This document shows, in pieces, positions 53,577-64,000 of a DNA stretch of 64,000 bases (position 1 is the first letter of the stretch; the number at the start of each line of letters is the position of its first letter). Made by a program: the position numbers and the translations under genes. The notes beneath the pieces are model-generated. The model did no database searches, was not told the DNA's origin, and saw only the letters and a program-made list of their open reading frames with translations. This DNA is from Stratiolaelaps scimitus. Lineage: Eukaryota > Arthropoda > Arachnida > Mesostigmata > Laelapidae. The DNA lies in contig JABWDB010000005.1 of the NCBI GenBank assembly GCA_019614645.1, forward strand, positions 13,443,001-13,507,000, written 5' to 3'.

Positions 53577-55308
53577 AATAAGCGCAACTGTTGTTGTCTC
53601 CTCTAAACAGACCCGTGTAGCACCCCATTGTCGCTCAGTACTTGCATGCTTTCGCAATAGGCCAAAAGTATTCGTTTCAACTGTGGTATAACGTTCGGAT
53701 TTCACGGATTTCATTAAGTGTTTTTGAACTTTCACTAGATTCATTGTTCTAGATTGCACTTCAACCTGCGACGTAATGAAAAACTCCGGTTTAACATACA
53801 TTTGCACTTTTGTAATGGCTGAATCACCCCGGCACCCTACCTCCGCCATTGGTAGAATTTTACATTACAGGGGCTGTCTGACTTCGTTGCATTACTGCGA
53901 AATAAATAGGTGAGAAGTGATCGATATTTTTTTTGGATGTTCATTTGGTCTTGCCAGAATGTAAACTCTACGTCCAATTGGACGCCGATGCCCCTGTAAG
54001 GTCAGATATCAGAAATTCACTGTTATCTGGTGCGTCACCCGCTTTCCTCGCTAGAACAACGAATCCGGCTTCGCAAATACAGCTAAAGCACAAATGAACA
54101 GGTGTAAACACTTTTAATGTTTGCCATATGATGTGTATGCTCTAATATATACGTAAAGCTCTAATATGACGTAATGCTGTATCCATGAATGTAAAAAGGG
54201 CGTAAAGTTGATCAATTTCTTCTCTTGCACTAAGATCGGGCTCAACAATGTAGATTTTTGAATTGCCAGAATGGAACTAGATCCGACAGCTATATTTCGC
54301 ATTGCGATTGAACAACCGACTTATTTTGAACTGATTCGTTTTTGCTAATTTAAAGCGACATAGCCACACTTCACGTGGCGTGACGCGTTGTACCGCCGTT
54401 AAAATACAAGCGTATGCACGATACGCCGAACAAAACGTGGATGGGGTGATGCTTCACTTATATATATACATCACTGTATAGGGCTATTCTATAAATTGTA
54501 GGGAAGTGTCATAAGTGTCGATACCAAAATTGTCTCGTAGAACTCTCATCTGTTGCGAATTAGACAGTGTTATGTGGAAAACACTTCCGACTCTATCGTG
54601 ACTGTCCGTACAATGGAGGTTACGAATGTGGATTTTTGTGGGTCACCGTTCAGTATTTTGTATGATTGTATAAACGTTCCCGCCGAAGAACGAAACAGCC
54701 GTACGAAAATAGGGAACGCTCTTGCACCGGTTCGTAATTCTTGCGAAACAACCATCTAACAGCTAATGGTTCATAATACGTTCCATTAACTGCTCATTGA
54801 TTTTATTCAACGTTTTGTACCAATATTACAATTCAATTCATTATTTACCTCTATTGAATCTAGGCAGGAGATGACTTCGACTGCCATTTTTTAAAATAAA
54901 ATACCTGCCCCCGTGGGCAAAGCATGCGCAAAATGACCATGTTATTGTCATGTCAATTTCGCGTACACAAAGCAGTCGAAAGATATTGCCGGTTATTTAA
55001 ATCGTATGCACGTTCCACTTTTTCATTGGAGTTTCATTTGTATTCAGCACCATGTCATAGCTTATTACATTATTACGCCTTTAGAATTACGGATTGATTC
55101 AGAGCTTGAGTCGATGTGAGATGAGTTTAGCAGCGCATTTTTGTTAAAGGGTAAGCTACACAATATAGCCAGATCCGCAGCCAGACGGCAACGCGAAGGG
55201 GAACAGCCAAGTGTATTTGTTTTCGAAGCGTGTTTCTGGTTAACAAGCGGCGCTTGTCCACTGTGCCATTAGAAAACAATTCCATTCGTTCGACTCGGGT
55301 TTCGTTAA
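53577..55308. other. No supportable gene
   Basis: AT-rich anonymous DNA. A minus-strand frame running through 53577-53849 continues into the SINE and has no recognisable domain. A 62-codon frame at 54114-54302 and overlapping frames at 54553-54759 are unsupported. Confidence 0.5.
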
Positions 55309-55797
55309 TTACTCATAATGCTCAATGGCCAGCATATACAGTGGCATCTGATCTACGAAATGTTCACCTGTCCAACGTTTCCACGAGCGGCACCGAAGCT
55401 TGTCCAGTGCTGCGCAATAATCAAATGAGATCACTTCGCCATTTGACCGGAGAATAACGAGTGCTGGCACCCGACGAACGCGATACGCGTTAACCAGAGC
55501 GGCAATGCACGCCTCCTGCAAGGTTTTCCAGGGCGGCGGGCCCTGTACAGTCTCAATTCTGGCGCATCGTTTACGAATTGCGCCGATCTGCGAACAATCC
55601 GCCTGTAACACCTCGAACCGTTTGCCAGTTTCCCGAAGGCGGGCGTAGACATCGAGCAGCGAATCGATGAACGATATGCACCCGACCGCTGTAGGGATGG
55701 TGAAATAGAGTCCAATCACGTCATTCTGTGCGAATATGCTTTCAACAGGCACCTGTTCCGTTTCGCTGTTGCAATACTGCAGTGTCAATACGTTCAT
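55309..55797 (-). CDS. Nucleoredoxin-like (thioredoxin-fold) protein lacking the catalytic cysteine pair
   Basis: Residues 27-145 align by eye with nucleoredoxin-like proteins of the NXNL2 type. VIGLYF stands where the family has VALYF, followed by a hydrophobic helix (FIDSLLDVYARL), then FEVLQADCS (family FEVVFVSAD), PPWKTL (family W..LP), and the strong match YRVRRVPALVILRSNGEVIS with the cis-proline P111. The position of the usual CPPC or C-x-x-C motif reads PTAVGC, with only one cysteine (C40), so ordinary disulfide chemistry is not expected. I start at the first in-frame ATG (55797), giving 162 residues; the open frame extends further upstream without ATG, so a 5' exon is possible. There is no intron, which would fit a retrogene. 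The fold call is good; the exact subfamily is less sure. Confidence 0.65.
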   Translation of the reverse strand: MNVLTLQYCNSETEQVPVESIFAQNDVIGLYFTIPTAVGCISFIDSLLDVYARLRETGKRFEVLQADCSQIGAIRKRCARIETVQGPPPWKTLQEACIAALVNAYRVRRVPALVILRSNGEVISFDYCAALDKLRCRSWKRWTGEHFVDQMPLYMLAIEHYE

Positions 55798-56099
55798 TGT
55801 CGCTAGAATCCACCTCACAAGTGGATATCGATTCCGGCCGTAGGTGAGCGGCGCAGCTGACGACAAACGGAGGGGACAAAAAACAAACAACTCTGTCGAC
55901 ACTTCGTCACCCTTCCTTCATCATACGAAATACGAAAGCGCTGTTGGTAGAGAGACAGGCCAAAATTGGCCGAAACGCATCTACGATACGTTTCGGCGAT
56001 TTAAAGCTACGGTTAGTTCGAGGCCGAGGTAACACAGGGTTCTTCACATTCGTCATAGAAGTGCCATACAGATAAGGAACCCACAAATGCCGAAGGGGT

Positions 56100-56930
56100 G
56101 AAGCGAGGGAAGCCACACAAAGGAAATCTGTTTTTTTTTAGGTTAGGTTAAGCGAACTTGTTTGAATCTGTATTGGTGCTACCACACCCGTATCATTTGC
56201 TCACATCTCTTGCAGACTCGCGCTCGGTCCACTCATGCTTGTCACCTTATAGTAATATGTTCTTTAGAGTAATATGTTCTTCGGTGAGGTTCCAGACGAA
56301 AAGGAAAGGACATACTACTGGAGTTAAGAGAAGGTAAGCTGTGCATCGTGGCGCTCAGCTTACGGTTTGTGTGTGTGTGGTTTCTGTGGTTTCTACGGGG
56401 TCACTAGAATAGCCGACTCTCCCCTAGAGTCTCGCCATTGGTATAACCAGCCAGAGCTGGATGAGGTGCCCCCCCCCCAGGTCATTCATGCTGAACAGCC
56501 TAGCTTTGGTATATTGTTTGTTGTTTATAATGAGGTGCTACTAAGAAATTCAACACTGCTGAATCAGACGTTAGTTAGACATTTTCTGATCTTCCCGCTC
56601 GAATCAAGGAGCATCATCACCACCGCCACCGAATGTCGTAGGTTCAACAGCCTATTTTCCCTGCTACCTCAACTCCTCGAGCGATCGTAATGTCGTCGCT
56701 CTCAATACTCGGCATTGGACGTGCCAGGGTGCGTGGTAGTGTTCAACTGTACGAGAAGTGTGATCCGCCCCAGACGCTTCGTTGTGCTATACTTTTCCCA
56801 TCACATCTTCAGCATGTGTCCATCCGTCCAAGCGTTCTATGTCCAGGGCAAATGCCAGCCCTGAGAGTCTGACATAACAGCGGTAACAACAACAACAACA
56901 ACAACAGAGGAACAACATGACGCAAAAGGC
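56100..56930. other. No supportable gene; 10-C run at 56469-56478
   Basis: Frames at 56367-56690 and 56690-56872 (+) abut but show no domain, and the first runs through a homopolymer. Nothing else seen. Confidence 0.45.
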
Positions 56931-59900
56931 ATTGTGCTCTTGATTCTGCAGTTAGTATTGTTGTCGTCGCTGTTGTTGCTGTTGTTGTCGTCGTCGTTGC
57001 GGTTGTTGTTGTTGTTGTTGCTGCTGCTGCTGTTGTGTCAGAATAAGGATTTGCTTGTGGTCCGCCGTCGCTTCTGTTCTATGTTGTGCGCTATAGCACG
57101 GAACCGAATAAGCCCAGCTTTGCCCAGCTAGCAAAGGGAAGCCAGTACGACTAAGGCGTTCGGCGCTAAGCGCCAAAGCGCTCTGACCGTTCTACGTAGC
57201 AATGGTACCTGAAAGCGGCACGAACGTCTCCGAGGGGCAGACTCGGCACGAAACGCCGATAGAGCAAGCGACCCCGCCAAAGCCAGGTCGGGGTAGTGGC
57301 AGCGAACGAGGAGGTTGGGATCCCCACCATCGGAGCAAATCTGGCGGCGGCACCGCTTATGCTTCTGTGCCTGTGTTCAGCGATGTTTTGTGCTACTCGA
57401 AACACATGCTTGCTTCGCGGTCGCCCCGCGCCAACCTAAACGTCGCTGCTTGGTTGGGCGCAGCTGTATGCCGGCGTGGTGATGCTGTGATAATGTCCCG
57501 AGTATTCGAGCGACGCCACCGGCGGCGCGAAGCGACCGACATCGGGCCGCGCCGAACGCTCGGTTCGCCGACGACTCCGTCCGATGGAGCCGTGGCGGGG
57601 CCTCTACGCACGCGGCAGCACAACGTCCGATCCTCCACCCATGTGTCTTCTGTCTGCCTAGTCCCTCGTGGGTTTCTCCCGTGACCAAAGAAATCCGCCA
57701 ACGGCAAACATAGTTCAGCAACCGTTCAGCAATCGTCGTCTGCAGCTGCGCTACCCGAACGCCAAACGCCCTTAGTGAGGCGGGCCCTCCTAGCCTTCGA
57801 CTGGGGGCATCGTCCACCGTCATCTTTCGCCTCCGCCGCCGCCGCTTCTGCTGCTGTTGTTGCTACTGCCACCGCCGCCGCCGCCGTCGTGTTTGAATCT
57901 ATACTGATGCTGCCTCCATTTTCTTCGTAATTTTCTTCAGTTGGTTCAGCCACGAACGCGGTCTCACTCGATATCTCGACTCCGCCACAACAACTGCTTT
58001 TGGCGGGCCGTAACTACGCCTGCTGTTGCTGCGTCTGCTGGCACTCGAGCAATTCACCACTATCACAGGTATCGTCTACCAGCCGCCTAGCAAACGGAGT
58101 GGACGTGAGTAGTCGCTCACGAAGATGCGGAGCGTAAACGAGCAGAGGCAGCCGGCGAACGGATCGGGCCGTGCGGGGTCGCCGGCACCAGAGCCAGCAT
58201 AAGCCGGTGGCATTAGTGGGACCGTGGCAAGCGAGGCAGAACCACGGATGGAACGGCCCTATCCAGGCGCCTCCATCGCCGCCGCCGCCGCCGAGAAAAG
58301 GCAGCATATCGAGTGAGTGCGAGAGAGAGAGAGACGGCACTGCTTCGTCGATCAAGAAGAAATATAAGAAGACATAGCAGAAGCCGGCCATGGAACGAGG
58401 CCGTTGGTCGTCTACTGGCGAGAAATGCGATGGGCATAACAACGATGTTGAGCTCTGCCAGCGACAGCAACAACAAAATTCCAGCGTCTCTCAAGTGCTT
58501 GCTGTTTGTTGCTCCTGTTGCTGATAGAAGTCGGCTGGACGAACGGCCGCCGCCGGGCGATGAGGAAAAAAAAACTTCGCTTCTGATATGTACTAACGAA
58601 GAGCAGACAACGAAGAGCAATGACCACAGATGGTAGTCAAGTAGCCAAGTACCCTAACCGGCGATAGAAGTTACAGTAGTTATAATACAACAGAAATCAA
58701 CGGGACAGTGAGGCAGCGCTCGGCTTCGTTGGAACGGGCCAGTCAGTGGACGTTGCTGTTGTCAGACAGAAATCATGCTATTATAATTTTCGGTAGTCAG
58801 TTGACTACAACGCTGTTGATTATTACTAGGGTATTGCGGCTTAGGCCAGAGCACAGACTTCCCCCACTGCCCAGATAAAAAAAAAGAAGATGCCTGGAGG
58901 AGACGGTGGAAGAGCCAGTGGGATGGAGACCCATGTCGGCACAAAGTGGATTTTTCGTTACATTCTAATTGTTGTTGTGATGGTTGTTGTCTCATATAGG
59001 CTACTGGTCACATTTGCACCGGCTAGTTTTGTTTTTATTGCTTTAGTGTAAAATAGTGTATTTCTGTCTTGTGCTAGTAGTAATTGTAGTGAGCTGGACG
59101 AGTGCAAATATTGCAGTGCTCCGAGGCCCTGTGAAGGTGGCTACTTAGAATGTCCTTAGTCGATGCTAAATCGTAGTCGCGCTATACTAATTGGATATTT
59201 TTAAGACTTCATGTCTTTGTCGAGTTACAAAGGAAAATAGGTTAAAACATTTCGAAATTTCCTTATCGCGCCGCCCGCTAAAATACTTCTGAATGTTGCA
59301 TTCTGGAATGATATTCCTCATACAACAGCTGGAGCTCTATGATACGATTTGCTGTTCATCTGATAATTATTTTCCATTGCGATGATCAGGGATGATAATG
59401 TGATAAAATCCGTATCGATACAACGACGATTTGCTCCTGGTTCATCCATTCATTGCTGACAACGTTGGATGCATCAAGCTTAACAACAAACATATTGAAT
59501 CACTAGTCAGGAGGACACCGAATCGAATGTGCTGACATTAAGGATCCAATGACTCGCCGTCTCAGCACACAGGGAGTACTGTGTTAATGGTTCATGGCAG
59601 CTACATCTATCATTGACAGTTGTCGAAGCGTGGCAAGCTGCCGCAAGCATAGTATACTGTTTGTGATTCCAAGAGCAACTATTCTCAAAGGGCAGCAGCA
59701 GCAGCTCCATCGACAGCAAGCATGTGCAAACTCGGGTCTCACTCAGTGTGCGGCACTCAGACCGTTGTTGTTTGCTGCTGTGTCCATTGTAATAATGAGA
59801 TGATTCTAGTAGTTATTGTTGCCCAAGCTATGCAACCGAATCAGAGGCGCCCAAGCACAAATAGACCGACAAACAAACAGTAAAACACACACATGCGCAG

Positions 59901-60520
59901 ACACGCAGAGATAAACGCATTGCTCGCATTTCTTTTCTCTATCAGAGAAAATGAAGACAAAAAAAAGGAAAGAAATATATGTTAGCGAAACATTTGAACA
60001 CTCTCCAGCGCCCAGCACGGCCGCCAGAGCTACACCCGCCCAGAGCTACATTTGCACATGCTGCCCTGCTCGTCAGCCATGCCGCAGGTCTGTTTGGGAT
60101 AATGCGCCGGCAGGTGAAAAAAACATCGTTCTAGTTGTTGTTGCTGTTGTAGTTGTTGCTGTGGCGTAAATCGTCCATCTGTGGCTGTCTCGAACTGCAG
60201 CAACAAACTTCAACAGCAGGGCGGGTTGTTGTTGTTGTTTTAGTAGTGTGAGGTGCTGGTGGGCACCACGTTTACGGTGGCCAGACGGACGAGGATCTGA
60301 TTCGTCGATTATCTGGATTGTAGCGGCTACCCTTTTCAGCAGCTTGTTCACAGGCTGTCGGCCAATCGGCTTTCGTCGGCGGCTGGGTGAACTGGATAAC
60401 GCCACCACTCGATTCGATTCGCAGCACCGGAACGACTGGATCTCTGGCAGTAGCACTTGGTGGTAGTAGTGTCCGTTGCAGTAGAACGATGGAAATCACC
60501 AGTGTCATTTACGAAAGACA
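56885..60520. other. GC- and triplet-rich block, possible regulatory region
   Basis: Contains GTT/GTC/CTG runs at 56955-57040, CCG runs at 57828-57890 and 58270-58300, and GTT runs near 58970 and 60130-60170 and 60225-60240. Like the block at 12-22 kb it has many overlapping frames on both strands. One minus-strand stretch within it is more protein-like (next entry). It lies downstream of ACBP in transcription terms. Confidence 0.4.
57726..57989 (-). CDS. Weak candidate exon (acidic plus polyalanine), product unknown
   Basis: A minus-strand frame without an ATG at its start reads EISSETAFVAEPTEENYEENGG... (I quote only the start), then an Ala/Val/Thr-rich part and a basic part SKARRARLTK. 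The acidic segment lies outside any repeat and looks coding-like. No clear splice donor or partner exon was found, so this may be a chance frame in GC-rich DNA. Confidence 0.15.
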   Translation of the reverse strand, partial: CGGVEISSETAFVAEPTEENYEENGGSISIDSNTTAAAAVAVATTAAEAAAAEAKDDGGRCPQSKARRARLTKGVWRSGSAAADDDC

Positions 60521-60538
60521 GACACAAAGATGGATTGA

Positions 60539-60556
60539 TATATATATATATATATA
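60539..60556. repeat. (TA)n microsatellite
   Basis: Short pure TA run at the right edge of the GC-rich block; 60557-61170 shows nothing I can support. Confidence 0.85.
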
Positions 60557-61177
60557 GGTACAGAGGTAGATAGACGAATGGGTTCAGAATGCGTGAAAAA
60601 ACACTCTCAGAATGTCTCCATCAAGCTTTTCGTTACTCATTGCCACGTGATAGATGTCGTAACTCAGCCGAAGAGAACACATTGAAACATGAATGTGAAT
60701 AATTCACCCTCCTCGCTATCTCGCCGCCAGAAAATTCATAAACAAGCATTTGTAGTGTGCGCCCGAACGTGTGTGTATGTGTCCATTTGAACTATGGCAG
60801 CATCGACAGCTCAGTTATTCGGTAAACAACGAAACTTGGCCTCGATTCGACCTGTGCATAATGGTCACAAGAAGCACAGATTCGTTGTTTCAGCGAACAA
60901 CTGCTATAGTTACTTGGTTCAAATGCACACAAACACACGGTGATACCTAGCTGCCGGCAACGCTTCCGAGCTATGACCGCAACTAGAACAAATAATGAGA
61001 CTCCGCTCGAAAAGTAACTATGATACTTACATAAATACGATGATGCGATGAAGTCAAATGTCGAACAGACCAGCGAGTTATAGCATTTATTGTAGAGTGG
61101 CTATAATTACACACACAGTTCGCTTCAAAAAAACGACATGATCACACCGAGATGTTTAATTAAACAACTTCATGTCA

Positions 61178-61183
61178 TTTATT
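61178..61183 (-). terminator. Polyadenylation signal AATAAA for the acyl-CoA-binding protein gene
   Basis: A minus-strand AATAAA lies about 290 bases past the stop codon at 61473, with the (TA)n repeat between them in the 3' UTR. Confidence 0.5.
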
Positions 61184-61410
61184 TCGTGTTTTACTTATTT
61201 TTTGGTATGGGCAGACTTCTCAGCAACGGACTCGGTGATGAAGCCTGTTCTTCATCGGGCAATATCTGACAGAGGCTGTTTGCAGATCTGGGGCTGTTGC
61301 ACATCTGAGTAAATGACGCACGAGATTACCCTGGTCTGATCCCCATACAGCCGAAATGTCTGCACAGACCTCACAGCAATGACCACCCTGCTTAATGTAG
61401 TGTTCATAAT

Positions 61411-61419
61411 TATATATAT

Positions 61420-61452
<33 letters not shown>
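61411..61452. repeat. (TA)n-rich microsatellite just after the ACBP stop
   Basis: An imperfect TA run beginning about 20 bases past the stop codon in the direction of transcription. Confidence 0.85.
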
Positions 61453-61459
<7 letters not shown>

Positions 61460-61472
61460 ATAGATGATACTT

Positions 61473-63134
61473 TTAGTTGTATTTTCCCTGCAACTTTTTG
61501 GCTAGTTCGCAGTACTCCTTTTTAGCGTCGTCCTGAGAGAGTCCCTTGCGGCTAGTCCAGGCGTTGAACTTGGCCTTACCCTGTGAACACGTGAATATAC
61601 CGTCGTTACCAGAGCTGCCAACTGACCTCCCAAAACGAATACCCTCATTGCAACTCTAAAGTGGCTAAATCGTTATATATGTGCGCGTCCGCATGAGACA
61701 CCCAACATTTGTGGGAGCGGATTTTTGGGTGGACAGGAAAAATGAAGCATATGAGCCACTTTTAGCCTAAAGCTAAATCAGATATTTTTTCTAAGCAATT
61801 ATTTCAAGGGTACGATTAAAATCATTAAAGTAGTCTGGGGCGTTTTTTGGCAGATATACCCAGAAGGGGCCGGGGGTTGTTTCACGAAGACATCTCCCTG
61901 CAGAGTACTTAGTTAAACTGTAAGCACTTTTTCTTAGCCTATGGCTATTATGGTGACAAAAATCATCCAGTGGTGAAGACGTTCAGCAGCGTGAACGAGG
62001 AAAGCACCATCTGAAAGTAGCAGCATCTCTCTAACCACAACAAACAGCACCATTTTCAATATGAATCACGAAGCTAAGCTATGCTGCTACGACTGTTGCT
62101 GCTGCTGCTGACAATTCGGGCGGGGACATGCAATAGCTGCACAAAGCTAACCTTGGCGAGATTCACCACCAGCTGTCTGCCTATGCGAGGAGATAATGTT
62201 TCGTTCCATCATAGGTAAATTGCGTATCTACGAGTTCACGTAAATAATACCACGCGCCGTAAAAGGCTTGCCAAAGAATTGATTCGCAAACGGAGCTTTA
62301 AATAATCAGCTGCTACAAATACACAGGTTTCATATTAAGCATGCCCCATGTGTTGCAGAGGCTACGAGTAAACTATCAATCCACGCAGGTATGGTTTATG
62401 ACTAGGTGATTTTGCTTCAAGTGACGGCGAAATGCATCGAAAACAGTCGCTCCCATTGTAGCGGTGTGTCTTATTTTCAGGTTTTAGCATATAGTAAAAC
62501 ACATACATACACACAGTTTGGCTAAATTTGTCTGTCTATATATTCGGGAATAGCCGTCAGACGATACGTGCACCGCACTTGTTGCCGTAAACTTAAGGAG
62601 GTACCAGTTCAGTGGAACAGTAGTCTCATGGAGATTCGATTCGGAGCAACGTTGAACTATTGCTCTTTGACATTAGCTAATTTACAATTTCCACTAGACA
62701 ACAACGGTAGTAATATATATATATATTGTCATCTGCTTGATCGTATTTGGCAAATGCGTGCTCTTTCACCTAGCTTGTCCCAGATCCCAGCCATGTTACC
62801 GCACGAGCTATGTGCTAAGATATAGTAACGGAATATCGATGGCAAACCAGGTGTTGCGAAGGTGATGCTATCATCCTCCATCATTAATAGCAGCCGCACC
62901 GGTTTTCGAGATTATTGTGATGGTGTTACTGGATGATTTTGTCTTTGGAGTTCCCCTGTCCCAATTTCTAATATCGCTCATTTTATATAGTCGTCGTTGA
63001 CGTACCTTGAGATCGAGAACGCCCGGTGCATCGCCAGTGACATCGCCCACAGTTGCCTGCTTGTACAATCCGTACAGTTGAAGCAACTCGTCGTCAGACG
63101 GACGGGTCTTCAGATTCTTCACGTCGGCAGCACA
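61473..63134 (-). CDS. Acyl-CoA-binding protein (ACBP), last two exons; first exon missing
   Basis: ACBP is a small cytosolic protein that binds long-chain acyl-CoA esters and buffers and delivers them to lipid metabolism. Exons 63134-63006 and 61580-61473 both have consensus splice sites and join in phase 0. They give 78 residues from [18 protein letters not shown] to the end. The family signature [11 protein letters not shown] and the acyl-CoA-contacting segment KAKFNAW are present, as is the typical ending ELAKKL. ACBPs are about 86-90 residues, so only about 10 N-terminal residues are missing. They should be on a short upstream exon; I could not identify it in 63135-64000, so it may lie beyond the window edge. 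The intron is 1425 bp. Confidence 0.95.
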
Positions 63135-64000
63135 CTAGAACACACAGAAAAATAATTTAGACTTGTAGACATATACCAGGCCGCAAGGATCCTGGTTAGT
63201 ACCTCAAATACGTCGCGTCACCTAGTGGCAGCAGAATGATAACTGGAGTATATATCATAACGATCAACAGTGATCAAAAAATGTTGGGCCTGTTTGATGG
63301 GCCTTTGGCTGTGAACTATGTTGGCCTATTTTTGTGGTCGTTCCTTTCAGTGAACTGAACGTATCATGCAACAGCATCCGGCATACCCCCTACACCTTAC
63401 TAATTAACCGGTCTCAGCGAAAACAGCGGCATTAATTACCTTGGTATAAATTATGCATAAATTTTGTAAATTGTCGCGCGTCTAAGAAACCAATCGTGAT
63501 GAGGACGATGATCACATTCATTTACTGCGAATGAGGGAATATGATCCATAGATAAATAATAAAGATAATAATGAGATCTATATGTCAGTTTGATGGCAGG
63601 GCTGTTAGGGGAGACAAGCTGATTTCGGAGATGATTGGCAACTGTCACCTTATTGCCAATGGCAATCTCATTCGCATACCCGTCGATGTCTGTTGACCCG
63701 TTCAACGACGTGAAGGCACCTGCTTATCTATACGCGGCTTCATGAAGCTATCTAAGAGAAACCCCTCGCCTTTCTCCACATAATATATAATATACATATT
63801 ATATATATGTGAAGAGACGTATATATATGTGGCATATGTGTTCATCATAGCGCGGACTCTCGACGTTCAGGTTTGCTTGCGAAAAACACAAGATGCGAGA
63901 AATCAATAAACAAAACGTTGAATCATGGCCAATTTCTACTCCTTCCTGTGTCACGTTAACACAATTATCCGTATCTCATTTGTGACGTGTGTCGACAGAA
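63135..64000. other. Probable ACBP intron 1; nothing else seen
   Basis: AT-rich DNA with short TA runs at about 63780-63830. No recognisable exon or other gene. Confidence 0.4.

Noticed and set aside
53493..53849. 118-codon minus-strand frame
   Set aside because: Its 3' third is the tRNA-like head of the SINE; the rest has no recognisable domain.

Overview
The window looks like chromosomal DNA of an arthropod, most likely a chelicerate and probably a mite. The evidence is an ecdysone receptor, an acid sphingomyelinase split by many short phase-conserved introns, abundant (TA)n microsatellites, tRNA-derived SINE-like repeats and decayed retroelements. There are no bacterial-type operons. The species assignment is an inference and cannot be proved from the sequence alone. 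All five well-supported genes are on the minus strand.

Layout. 1-2.9 kb: microsatellite-rich DNA on the 3' side of the ecdysone receptor. 2979-6254: five exons of the ecdysone receptor (EcR) encode the whole DNA-binding and ligand-binding domains. A possible first coding exon (ATG, 7 nt, perfect donor) lies at 16492-16498, so 6.3-16.5 kb may be EcR intron 1. 12.3-22.4 kb: a GC-rich block of CAG/CTG/GTT/CGG trinucleotide repeats, probably the promoter/5' regulatory region of EcR, with long but spurious reading frames. 22.4-29.3 kb: no supportable gene; one lone TATA-like element and a tRNA-like relic.

29491-39458: a complete ten-exon acid sphingomyelinase (signal peptide, saposin B domain, metallophosphatase domain, C-terminal cysteine domain). 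Its exons join in one frame to 755 residues, and one intron appears to use a GC donor. 39.5-43.2 kb: mostly anonymous DNA, with a weak cysteine-rich candidate, a tRNA-like fragment and a SINE-like element. 43358-43918: an orphan secreted protein of 186 residues. 44-46 kb and 48.4-50.3 kb: triplet-rich islands. 47.3-47.9 kb and 50.4-50.9 kb: decayed retrotransposon coding fragments. 51.9 and 53.4-53.6 kb: further tRNA-like/SINE-like elements. 55309-55797: an intronless nucleoredoxin-like protein that has lost the catalytic cysteine pair. 56.9-60.5 kb: another GC/triplet-rich block. 61473-63134: the last two exons of an acyl-CoA-binding protein whose first exon is not visible and probably lies beyond the right edge.

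The genes do not form one pathway. EcR is the nuclear receptor for moulting steroids, acid sphingomyelinase and the acyl-CoA-binding protein act in lipid metabolism, and the other two are a probable thioredoxin-fold protein and an unknown secreted protein. I found no evidence of a new multi-gene system. The most unusual items are the redox-dead nucleoredoxin homologue, the orphan secreted protein, a tandem pair of long hairpins at 8.4 kb, and the tRNA-derived repeats.
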